Assembly: GCA_020638195.1 (NCBI GenBank)
Contig: JACKJC010000005.1
Coordinates: forward strand, 414,344 to 478,343
Origin: Methylobacteriaceae bacterium
Lineage (GTDB): Bacteria > Pseudomonadota > Alphaproteobacteria > Rhizobiales > Beijerinckiaceae
Direction: 5' to 3'
DNA: 64,000 nt
Below are positions 55,716 through 62,623 of the stretch, in pieces. The first letter of the stretch is position 1; each line of letters begins with the position of its first letter. The notes beneath the pieces were generated by a model, which was not told where the DNA came from, made no database searches, and saw only the letters and a list, made by a program, of their open reading frames with translations. Both the position numbers and the translations under genes were made by a program.

Positions 55716-56762
55716 ATGTCTGAGCGTCTTGATGTAATTGCAAAAGAGCTTAAGGCAAATCGTCGAGTCGATCCGGTTACTGTTCGCAGTTTTCTCGGTT
55801 GGTTCGGCGTTCAGCGTCGACGAGCTTCCATCGTATCATACATAAGAGCTGAACTTCTGCTTGCCGGCGTGAAGACCGTTCCGGATTTTGAAGGCGCATG
55901 GATCGATTCTGAAATAACGTTCGAGCTGCGAAAGAAAGAAAAGAAAGAAGACCGCTCTGTCTCGGATGAGAAGGTAGAGCAGGGGCCGGCTGAGACGCTC
56001 GACAGCTGGATAGATAAGGATCCAACCTACAGAATTAGCAAGCTGGAAGCGGCTAATCAGAAGGTCGTTTCCATCTCTCCAGATGGTACGATTGCTCAGG
56101 CAATAACGATTATGATGACACACGACTTCACGCAGCTGCCGGTAATGACCAGCGAGCGTGATGTTAAAGGAATTTTGAACTGGCGCTCGATCGGTTCGAG
56201 GATGGCGTTAGGGGCCACTGCTGATTTAGTTCGTAATCTTATGGAGTCCCACAATGAAATAAGTCATGATGCTTCCATATTTTCGGCTATCTCCACGATT
56301 GTCGCTAAGGATTATGTACTAATTCGAGGCAGTGATAACAAAATAAACGGGATAGTTACGGTAAGTGATCTCGCGATTCAATTTCAAACGTTAACGGAGC
56401 CGTTTCTTTTGTTGAGTGAGATCGAGAATTTGATTCGAAATTTGCTAGAAAGTAATTTTACAAAGGAGGAGTTGGCGTCTGCACGAGACCCGGCAGCGGG
56501 CGGTCGTGTGATCGATAGCGTAGCTGACATGACTTTTGGTGAGTATATTCGATTGCTGCAATCCCCGGAAAAATGGAAACAAATTAAGCTCTCAATCGAC
56601 CGAGACATCTTCTGTAAAGATTTGGATCGTGTGCGTGAGATTAGGAACGGCGTAACGCACTTCGATCCTGACGGGATCAGCGAGGAAGAATTGGGGTTCC
56701 TTCGAGAATTCGCGAATTTTCTGAAGGAGCTACAGAAGATATCGAACAGGAAAAAGAGCTGA
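55716..56762 (+). CDS. CBS domain pair fused to a HEPN-type domain (accessory, AT-richer)
   Basis: A 348-residue protein. Residues 1-72 form a helical N-terminal module (KANRRVDPVTVRSFLGWFG), followed by a charged linker. Two CBS motifs are at about 117-165 (VVSISPDGTIAQAITIMMTH, LPVMTSERDVKGILNWRSIG) and 180-225 (NKINGIVTVSDLA); such pairs bind adenine nucleotides or SAM. The C-terminal helical domain at about 228-342 ends with VREIRNGVTHFDPDG, where Arg310 and His315 make the R-x4-H motif of HEPN nucleases, similar to Swt1-type HEPN domains. Codons are visibly AT-richer than every neighbour, which suggests acquisition. It begins 14 bases after pyrG and is followed by a MazEF-like pair. A ligand-gated RNase is a fair guess, unproven. 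Confidence 0.8.
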   Translation: MSERLDVIAKELKANRRVDPVTVRSFLGWFGVQRRRASIVSYIRAELLLAGVKTVPDFEGAWIDSEITFELRKKEKKEDRSVSDEKVEQGPAETLDSWIDKDPTYRISKLEAANQKVVSISPDGTIAQAITIMMTHDFTQLPVMTSERDVKGILNWRSIGSRMALGATADLVRNLMESHNEISHDASIFSAISTIVAKDYVLIRGSDNKINGIVTVSDLAIQFQTLTEPFLLLSEIENLIRNLLESNFTKEELASARDPAAGGRVIDSVADMTFGEYIRLLQSPEKWKQIKLSIDRDIFCKDLDRVREIRNGVTHFDPDGISEEELGFLREFANFLKELQKISNRKKS

Positions 56763-56786
56763 TTGCGTTCTCAAAGCCCCTCAGTT

Positions 56787-56815
56787 TTGATGTTGCGGTA
56801 AAATAAAAATATAAT
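56787..56815 (+). promoter_or_regulatory. Promoter of the MazE-like antitoxin
   Basis: TTGATG (56787-56792), a 17-base AT-rich spacer and a perfect TATAAT (56810-56815). The expected start point (about 56822) is only some 6 bases before the ATG at 56828 and no ribosome site is visible, so the message may be almost leaderless. Confidence 0.65.
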
Positions 56816-56827
56816 ATCATAGTTCGT

Positions 56828-57085
56828 ATGCCCATCACCACCCTCCGCAAAGTCGGCGGCTCAGTCATGTTGGCGGTTCCGCCCGCGCTTCTCGACCTCC
56901 TGAACCTCCGGGCAGGGGCCGAGGTCGCTGTCGCCGTCGCCGACGGCAAGCTCGTGATCGAGCCCGCGCCGAAGAAGCGCTATGCACTGGCGGACCTCCT
57001 GGCCGAATGCGATGCCGGCGCGGAACGCTCGACGAAAGATCGCGAATGGCTCGACGGTGGGCCGCAGGGCGCCGAGCTTCTGTGA
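56828..57085 (+). CDS. AbrB/MazE-type antitoxin
   Basis: An 85-residue SpoVT/AbrB swapped-hairpin protein: ITTLRKVGGSVMLAVPPALL then LRAGAEVAVAVADGKLVIEP, the DNA-binding part. The C-terminal tail (YALADLLAECDAGAE...REWLDGGPQGAELL) is the part expected to wrap the toxin. The cognate toxin follows at 57273 but is displaced by about 170 bases of inserted repeat. The stop lies inside the left copy of the 9-base duplication. Confidence 0.85.
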   Translation: MPITTLRKVGGSVMLAVPPALLDLLNLRAGAEVAVAVADGKLVIEPAPKKRYALADLLAECDAGAERSTKDREWLDGGPQGAELL

Positions 57086-57257
57086 ACGCCTTGGGCTCCA
57101 TAGCCGTCATGGCCGGGCTCGTCCCGGCCATCCACGCCGGGCCGTTGCGGCATCGTGGCCGGCTCGCCTCCGGCGTTCGGGGCCTTTCCTTGCAGAAGTC
57201 TGCCGCCCGCTGGCGTGGATGCCCGGCACGAGGCCGGGCATGACGGGGTTCTGTGAA
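57078..57257. mobile_element. Small palindromic insertion with 9-bp target duplication
   Basis: TTCTGTGAA occurs at 57078-57086 and again at 57249-57257. Between the copies is a 162-base non-coding palindrome whose halves read GTCATGGCCGGGCTCGTCCC... and, inverted at the other end, GTCATGCCCGGCCTCGTGCC.... Removing the element plus one copy joins the antitoxin stop to the toxin leader with a 15-base gap, as expected for such an operon. The same family occurs at 40702-40808. No transposase is present, so it would be moved in trans. Confidence 0.7.
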
Positions 57258-57272
57258 AGGCGGGGCGTCTGA

Positions 57273-57605
57273 ATGGAGCGCGGCGACATTTTCATCGTCT
57301 CGCTCGACCCGACCGCCGGTCACGAGCAGCCGGGCATGCGTCCCGTCATGATCGTCTCGGCGACAGCCTTCAACCGCGTCACGCAGACGCCCGTCGTCTT
57401 GCCGATCACGACTGGCGGCATTTTCGCCCGTGCGCGCGGCTTTGCCGTCCCGCTCGACGGTGCGGGCCTCAAGACGACCGGCGTCGTGCGCTGCGACCAG
57501 CCGCGCGCTCTGGATCTCTCTGCGCGACGCGCCCAAAAAATCGAAAGCGCGCCGCAAGAAGTCGTCGATGAAGTGCTGGCGAGACTCGCGCCGATTTTCG
57601 AATAG
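57273..57605 (+). CDS. MazF/PemK-type endoribonuclease toxin
   Basis: A 110-residue MazF-fold toxin. RGDIFIVSLDPTAGHEQPG and RPVMIVSATAFN are the family start; VVLPITTGG and TTGVVRCDQPRALDL carry the conserved core around the RNA-cleaving surface. It is closest in wording to the ChpB/PemK branch. Expected to cut mRNA at short motifs unless bound by the antitoxin encoded at 56828. AAAGGCGGGG precedes the ATG. The insertion upstream may alter the toxin:antitoxin ratio. Confidence 0.88.
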   Translation: MERGDIFIVSLDPTAGHEQPGMRPVMIVSATAFNRVTQTPVVLPITTGGIFARARGFAVPLDGAGLKTTGVVRCDQPRALDLSARRAQKIESAPQEVVDEVLARLAPIFE

Positions 57606-57727
57606 CGGGCATCCCCTCGCACCAGCCCCATCTTGGGCTTGGCCCATTCCCGCACTATCTGAGGTCCATCAGCGTCCCGTGATCGCGCCCGCTCCGGCGC
57701 GTCTTTGGCGCATAGCGGAAAGGCGTG

Positions 57728-58702
57728 ATGGACCTCCTGGAATTTCTCTGGCTCGGCAAGCCCCTGTGGATGTGGCTCGCCTTTCTCGCCATCGTCGTCA
57801 TTCTGCTCGCGCTCGACATCGGCCTTCTGCACAGGGACACCCGCGAAATCGGCGTGAAGGAGAGCCTCGCGCTGTCGGCCGGCTACGCCAGCATCGGGCT
57901 GGCCTTCGGCGGCTGGGTCTGGTGGCAATTGGGCGCGGCGCCGGCGCTGCAATACGTCACGGGCTTCGTGGTCGAAAAGTCGCTGGCGATGGACAATGTC
58001 TTCGTCATCGCGATGATCTTTTCCTACTTCGCCATCCCCCGGCAGTACCAGCATCGCGTGCTGTTCTGGGGCGTTCTCGGCGTCATCGTCCTGCGCGCGA
58101 TCATGATCGGCGTCGGCGCGACGCTGGTCGAGCGCTTCGGCTGGGTGCTCTATATTTTCGCGGCCTTCCTGATCGCCACCGGCGTGAAAATGTGGCTGAG
58201 CGCGGATGAGGAATACGATCTGAAGGACAGCGCCGCGCTGCGCCTCGTGCGGCGCGTCCTCCCGGTCACCGACGCTCTGCACGGCGATCGCTTTTTCGTG
58301 CGCGCGGCGGATGCGGCCGGCAAGGCGAAATGGCTGGCGACGCCCTTGTTCCTGAGCCTCGTCATGGTGGAGATCGTCGACGTCGTCTTCGCGGTCGACA
58401 GCGTGCCGGCGATCTTCGCCATCACCACCGACCCGTTCATCGTCTACACGTCAAACATCTTCGCGATTCTGGGCCTGCGCGCGCTCTATTTCGCGCTGGC
58501 GGCCATGGTGCATCGCTTCCACTATCTCAAATATGCGCTGGCCGTGCTTCTGGTCTTCATCGGCGCGAAGATCTTCGTCGCCGACGCTTTCGGGCTTGCG
58601 AAAATCCCGCCGGCGGTCTCCTTGTCGATCACTTTCGCGATCCTGGCGGCCGGCGTTGGCTGGTCGCTGTGGAAGACGCGGGACGCCGACCAGAAGAGCT
58701 GA
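57728..58702 (+). CDS. TerC family integral membrane protein
   Basis: A 324-residue polytopic protein of the TerC/Alx group, linked to manganese export, tellurite resistance and metal loading of secreted enzymes. About 8-9 helices. The two conserved metal-site segments are KSLAMDNVFVIAMIF and MVEIVDVVFAVDSVPAIFA. Start at the ATG at 57728, with GGAAAGG before it (a GTG directly upstream at 57725 is in frame). slyX follows two bases after its stop. Confidence 0.9.
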   Translation: MDLLEFLWLGKPLWMWLAFLAIVVILLALDIGLLHRDTREIGVKESLALSAGYASIGLAFGGWVWWQLGAAPALQYVTGFVVEKSLAMDNVFVIAMIFSYFAIPRQYQHRVLFWGVLGVIVLRAIMIGVGATLVERFGWVLYIFAAFLIATGVKMWLSADEEYDLKDSAALRLVRRVLPVTDALHGDRFFVRAADAAGKAKWLATPLFLSLVMVEIVDVVFAVDSVPAIFAITTDPFIVYTSNIFAILGLRALYFALAAMVHRFHYLKYALAVLLVFIGAKIFVADAFGLAKIPPAVSLSITFAILAAGVGWSLWKTRDADQKS

Positions 58703-58704
58703 CG

Positions 58705-58911
58705 ATGCAGGACAAGCCCGACGCCCGTCTCGACGCCCTCGAAATACGCGTCGCCCATCAGGACCATACGATCGAGGCGCTCAACGAGACGGTGACGGCG
58801 CAATGGAAGCGGATCGACGCTCTGGAGCGCGAACTGAGAATGCTGCGCGAGGAAGTGCGAAACTCATATCCCGCGCGCAACGAGCCCGAGCCGCCGCCGC
58901 CGCATTATTGA
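58705..58911 (+). CDS. slyX: SlyX family protein
   Basis: A 68-residue coiled-coil protein: RLDALEIRVAHQDHTIEALN then ERELRMLREEV, ending in the Pro-rich tail PEPPPPHY typical of SlyX. Function is not established in any organism. It sits two bases behind terC, so probably co-transcribed. Confidence 0.85.
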   Translation: MQDKPDARLDALEIRVAHQDHTIEALNETVTAQWKRIDALERELRMLREEVRNSYPARNEPEPPPPHY

Positions 58912-58918
58912 GCGCGCA

Positions 58919-59398
58919 TCACATCGCCGCATAGCCGGCGATAGCCGACAGCACGAGAACCACGCCCCAAACGCCATAGGTCGCCGCCTTCGCGGGCAGC
59001 ATCGCCCGCAGCCGGGGTAGTCGCGCCCAAGCGGCGTAAAAGCCGATCAGCGGCGGCAGCAGGCAGGGGACGACGAGCGCCCAGCGTCCGCCCCGCGTGG
59101 CCAGATCGATCGCCGCCGCCGTCGCCGCGCCCGAGGCCGGCAGCAGCACGATCGCCGAAATCCAGCCGCTCGCCGGCATGTCGCCCTGAATGGCCGCGAC
59201 CGCCGTCAACACGACCAGCGCCGTCCAGACCATCAGCACATCGTAGATGATCGTGAAGGCCGCGCTGAGAACGGCGTCGCCGCCGCCAGCCCGATACCGG
59301 AAGGCGTCGGCGAGCAGCAGCGCGAAGGCGAGCGCCCCCATCGCGAGAAAGACGTAGAACAGGCCGGGCGATCCCGGCTTGGAAACTTTGGTCTGCAC
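58919..59398 (-). CDS. Membrane protein of unknown function
   Basis: A 159-residue protein with about four transmembrane helices (GLFYVFLAMGALAFALLLAD, VLMVWTALVVLTAVAAI, WISAIVLLPASGAATAAA, YGVWGVVLVLSAIAGYAAM). No enzymatic motif. It converges on slyX, with 7 bases between the stops. Not recognised. Confidence 0.7.
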   Translation of the reverse strand: MQTKVSKPGSPGLFYVFLAMGALAFALLLADAFRYRAGGGDAVLSAAFTIIYDVLMVWTALVVLTAVAAIQGDMPASGWISAIVLLPASGAATAAAIDLATRGGRWALVVPCLLPPLIGFYAAWARLPRLRAMLPAKAATYGVWGVVLVLSAIAGYAAM

Positions 59399-59509
59399 GA
59401 AAACGAGCCCCGGAGACCGAACAGATTTCGGCGGACCAGCCTTCGCATGCCGGCGTCGTGGACGAAAGCGCCCGCACTTCGCGGCAGCGCTTCGTGCGTC
59501 GGGATTTGA

Positions 59510-60211
59510 TCAGCGGGGCAGGGGAACCGGCGCCGCGCGCACCTGGCTGGAGCCGTAGCCGTAACCTTGCGTCGCAGGGGCGGAATAGGCGCCGGCATAG
59601 GCGCCGCTGGCGCCCTGCTGGCCCGGGGCGTTCGGACCGGACAGCGCGGCCGTGTATCCCACCCCGCCGCCGAAAGCCGAGGGCGGCGGCACCAGCGGGT
59701 TCTGGCGCGGATTGTAATTGCGCTGGCGCGGATCCGCCGCCTGTGGCTGGCGGGCGGGCAGGGGCGAATAGCCGTGCTGCGCCGGCGCCAAATAGACGGG
59801 CTGCTGCGGATAGGCGGGCTGGGCGAGCATCGGCTGCTGCACGGCGACGAGCTGCTGCTGCCGGCGCGCCAGGTAATGCACGCAGGCCGGATTGTCCTGG
59901 TTCGCCTGATTGGCGCAGTCGAGCACGATCTTCGACGAGCGCGAACGGGAGCGGTAACGCCGCGCGTGCCGCACGACGCGTCGCGGCGAGCCGACTCGCG
60001 TGTAAGGGCCGGCGATCTCCGGGCCCATGCTGTAGCCGAGCGCCGCGCCGGCGATCAGGCCGATCGGGCCGCCGACCATGGCGCCGGCGATGGCGCCGAC
60101 CGTGCCATTGATGAAGCGCGATTCCTGCACCGCTCGCGGCTCCGCACGGGCGAGCGCCGGCGACAGCGCCAGGGCTGTCGAGAGGATGAGAAGGGGAAGC
60201 GACCTACGCAT
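59510..60211 (-). CDS. Secreted glycine-zipper, Pro/Gln/Tyr-rich protein
   Basis: A 233-residue exported protein. The signal peptide (MRRSLPLLILSTALALSPAL) is cleaved at about 22 (ARA|EP). A glycine-zipper hydrophobic hairpin follows (TVGAIAGAMVGGPIGLIAGA, 37-56), then an Arg-rich patch (RRVVRHARRYRSRSRS), a CANQANQDNPAC segment with two cysteines and a low-complexity tail rich in Q, P, A and Y. Likely associated with the outer membrane or periplasm; no known function. Confidence 0.7.
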   Translation of the reverse strand: MRRSLPLLILSTALALSPALARAEPRAVQESRFINGTVGAIAGAMVGGPIGLIAGAALGYSMGPEIAGPYTRVGSPRRVVRHARRYRSRSRSSKIVLDCANQANQDNPACVHYLARRQQQLVAVQQPMLAQPAYPQQPVYLAPAQHGYSPLPARQPQAADPRQRNYNPRQNPLVPPPSAFGGGVGYTAALSGPNAPGQQGASGAYAGAYSAPATQGYGYGSSQVRAAPVPLPR

Positions 60212-60374
60212 GGATTTGACGCCTTTGTTGCGTCCATTGATCGCGCCGCGTCCTTACCGAACGGCGCCGCAAATGCGCCTAACGCGGGTTAAGCCTACGA
60301 ATCTCTTGCACGACGCGCCCCGGCGTTTACGCTCCTTTCCAAAAGGTCGACACAGACGAGCTTTCGGGAATTCA

Positions 60375-60713
60375 ATGCCTTACGTCGTTGCCTTCATTGT
60401 CGCCGTCGCAGCCCTCATGGGCTGGCGATGGATGCAGCCTGCCTGTTTCGGCGGCGTGATTGTTGCCGATGAGCAACAGTGCAAGTCGGCCTTCGGCCCG
60501 GAATTTTGCGCACGCGCGATGCCGAGGGCCCGCGATGTCGCGCGTGAAAAAGGCGGCGCCTTCGCGACGCAGGCGCAATGTCTCGACACGCATCCGGTCT
60601 GCATCGAACGGACCGACGTTTCAGCCTGGACGGCCAAGCCTTCGTCTTACTGTCTCGTTCGCGGTTCCAATGGCGAAGTCGCCCGTGTCGAACCGATATA
60701 CTCTATTCGTTAG
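60375..60713 (+). CDS. Small cysteine-rich envelope protein of unknown function
   Basis: A 112-residue protein with an N-terminal membrane or signal segment (VVAFIVAVAALMGWRWM) and a soluble part with six cysteines (PACFGG, QQCKSAFGPEFC, QAQCLDTHPVC, SSYCLVRG), apt for disulfides outside the cytoplasm. The C-x-FG-x-C spacing distantly recalls the DUF1190/YgiB family, but I would not assign it. It lies between two unrelated genes. Confidence 0.6.
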   Translation: MPYVVAFIVAVAALMGWRWMQPACFGGVIVADEQQCKSAFGPEFCARAMPRARDVAREKGGAFATQAQCLDTHPVCIERTDVSAWTAKPSSYCLVRGSNGEVARVEPIYSIR

Positions 60714-60841
60714 AACAAGCGCCTGATTTGGCGTCTCGCCTTGTTTTTGGCGTTTCGGCGTCTTAGGTTCCGCGCAAAGCCGTTGCGTCTGTCGCGCGAC
60801 GGAGGCGCAAGCCTCATGGTTTCGCCTGAGGGAGTTTTGCA

Positions 60842-61084
60842 ATGGGTTCCTTTTCGATCTGGCACTGGCTGATTGTCGGCGGCGTCGCGCTGTTGCTGTT
60901 CGGCGGCAAGGGCAAGATCTCCGACATCATGGGCGATGTCGCCAAGGGCATCAAAGCCTTCAAGAAGGGCATGTCCGAGGACGATCAGACCGAGACCGCG
61001 CAGCGGCCGGCCGAGCCGATGAAGACGATCGACCACCAGACCGCCTCGACGGTCGACAAGGCCGCCGACGCGCGCAAGGTCTGA
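60842..61084 (+). CDS. tatA: Sec-independent translocase subunit TatA
   Basis: An 80-residue protein: short N-terminal helix (FSIWHWLIVGGVALLLFGGK), the hinge FGG, an amphipathic helix (DIMGDVAKGIKAFKKGM) and a polar tail. It forms the pore-like assembly for folded, twin-arginine proteins. First gene of tatA-tatB-tatC. Confidence 0.95.
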   Translation: MGSFSIWHWLIVGGVALLLFGGKGKISDIMGDVAKGIKAFKKGMSEDDQTETAQRPAEPMKTIDHQTASTVDKAADARKV

Positions 61085-61120
61085 TCGCGCGCCCGTCGGC
61101 CCGCCCGGGGTCGTCACACA

Positions 61121-61636
61121 ATGCTGGACTTCGACGTCGGCAAACTCGTCGTCATCGGCGTGGTCGCGCTCATCGTGATCGGACCGAAGGATTTGCCGCG
61201 AGTGCTGCGGCAGGTCGGCCAGGCCGTCGGCAAGATGCGCCGTATGGCCAACGAGTTCCAGGGCCAGTTCATGGAGGCGATGCGCGAGGCCGACGTCGAG
61301 AACCTCAAGAAGGAGGTCGAGAGCGCCGCCGATCTCGCCAAGGTCGATGTCGCCTTCGATCCCGTCCGCGACGTGAAGGAGCAAATCACCTCCGCCGTCG
61401 AGGGAGATGCGGCGCCGGGCCCCTCCGCGCCCGCCGAGGCGTCATCCGCCGAGACGCACGAGATCGCCAGTCTGGAACTCGAGGAATTGCCGCCGCCGCC
61501 CGAAAAGCTCGCGGTTGAGGCCGCCTTCGCCGATACGCCGCCGCTCGAGGCGCCGAAAATTGAGCCCGCTCCGGTGGAGGCGAAGATCGAACCGCTTCCC
61601 GCCGAACCCGAAAAGCTCGCGGAAAAGCGCGCATGA
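61121..61636 (+). CDS. tatB: Sec-independent translocase subunit TatB
   Basis: 171 residues. The N terminus MLDFDVGKLVVIGVVALIVI has the acidic residues and GPKDLPRVLRQVGQ hinge of TatB; a long amphipathic helix follows, then an acidic Pro-rich tail. TatB binds signal peptides with TatC. Its stop overlaps the tatC ATG. Confidence 0.95.
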   Translation: MLDFDVGKLVVIGVVALIVIGPKDLPRVLRQVGQAVGKMRRMANEFQGQFMEAMREADVENLKKEVESAADLAKVDVAFDPVRDVKEQITSAVEGDAAPGPSAPAEASSAETHEIASLELEELPPPPEKLAVEAAFADTPPLEAPKIEPAPVEAKIEPLPAEPEKLAEKRA

Positions 61637-62412
61637 GCCAGGCCGATATCGACGCCACGCGCGCGCCGTTGATGGAACACCTGATCGAGCTGCGGTCGCG
61701 GCTCATCAAGGCGCTCCTCGCCTTTCTGGTGATGTTCGTCGTCTGCTTCTTCTTCGCGAAGAACATCTACAACATTCTCGTGCTGCCCTATCAGCACGCC
61801 GCCGGCCCGGAAGCGAAACTCATCTACACCGCGCCGCAGGAATTCTTCTTCACCCAGATCAAGGTGGCCATGTTCGCGGCCGCCTTCCTGTCGACGCCCG
61901 TGGTCTTCTCGCAGATCTACGCCTTCGTGGCGCCGGGCCTCTACAAGAATGAGCGCGACGCCTTCAAGCCCTACCTCTACGCGACGCCGATCTTCTTTCT
62001 CGCCGGCGCGCTGCTGGTCTTCTACGTCGTCATGCCCAATCTGCTGCATTTCTTCATCGGCATGCAGCAGGCCAACGAGCCCGGCAAGGCGCAGATCGAA
62101 CTCTTGCCGCGCGTGTCGGAATATCTCGGCCTGGTGATGACGCTGATCTTCGCCTTCGGCATCGTCTTCCAGCTGCCGGTGGTTTTGACGTTGCTCGGCC
62201 GCGTCGGCATCATCGACAGCCAGTTCCTGAAGAACAACCGGCGCTATGCGATCGTCATCGTCTTCGTCGTCGCGGCGGTCCTGACCCCGCCGGACGTCTT
62301 CAGCCAGCTCGCGCTGGCCATCCCCGGCATGCTTCTCTACGAGGCCTCGATCATTTCGGTCGGGATGATCGAGAAGAAGCGGGCGCAGGAAGCGGCCGAA
62401 AAGGCGGATTGA
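61633..62412 (+). CDS. tatC: Sec-independent translocase subunit TatC
   Basis: A 259-residue six-helix membrane receptor for twin-arginine signals. APLMEHLIELRSRLIKALLA is the conserved cytosolic N terminus, followed by YTAPQEFFFTQIKVAMF and FGIVFQLPVVLTLLGRVGI, all standard. It overlaps tatB and is followed by a palindromic repeat, then serS. Confidence 0.97.
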   Translation: MSQADIDATRAPLMEHLIELRSRLIKALLAFLVMFVVCFFFAKNIYNILVLPYQHAAGPEAKLIYTAPQEFFFTQIKVAMFAAAFLSTPVVFSQIYAFVAPGLYKNERDAFKPYLYATPIFFLAGALLVFYVVMPNLLHFFIGMQQANEPGKAQIELLPRVSEYLGLVMTLIFAFGIVFQLPVVLTLLGRVGIIDSQFLKNNRRYAIVIVFVVAAVLTPPDVFSQLALAIPGMLLYEASIISVGMIEKKRAQEAAEKAD

Positions 62413-62468
62413 GGGGTGTTGACCCCTTCTCCCGCTTGAGACGAAGCGAAGCGCGGGGCCGGTTGATT

Positions 62469-62606
62469 CCTTCTCCCGCTTGCGGGAGAAGGTGGCACGC
62501 CGAAGGCGTGCCGGATGAGGGACCTTCCCGCATTCCGAGCGCCGCATCGCCCTCATCCGACCCTCGCTGGCGCGAGGGCCACCTTCTCCCGTTTCACGGG
62601 AGAAGG
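62469..62606. repeat. Palindromic repeat between tatC and serS
   Basis: Both ends are hairpins of the same wording (CCTTCTCCCGCTTGCGGGAG and CCTTCTCCCGTTTCACGGGA), and the halves between them (GATGAGGGACC / CCCTCATCC) are inverted. The same CCTTCTCCCGCTTG word occurs once more at 62424. No coding potential. Confidence 0.65.
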
Positions 62607-62623
62607 CTTTGCCCGGACCGATC

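Noticed and set aside
57606..57727. Possible manganese riboswitch ahead of terC
   Set aside because: TerC genes sometimes follow yybP-ykoY riboswitches, so I looked for the motif, but I could not find the conserved loops or paired stems.
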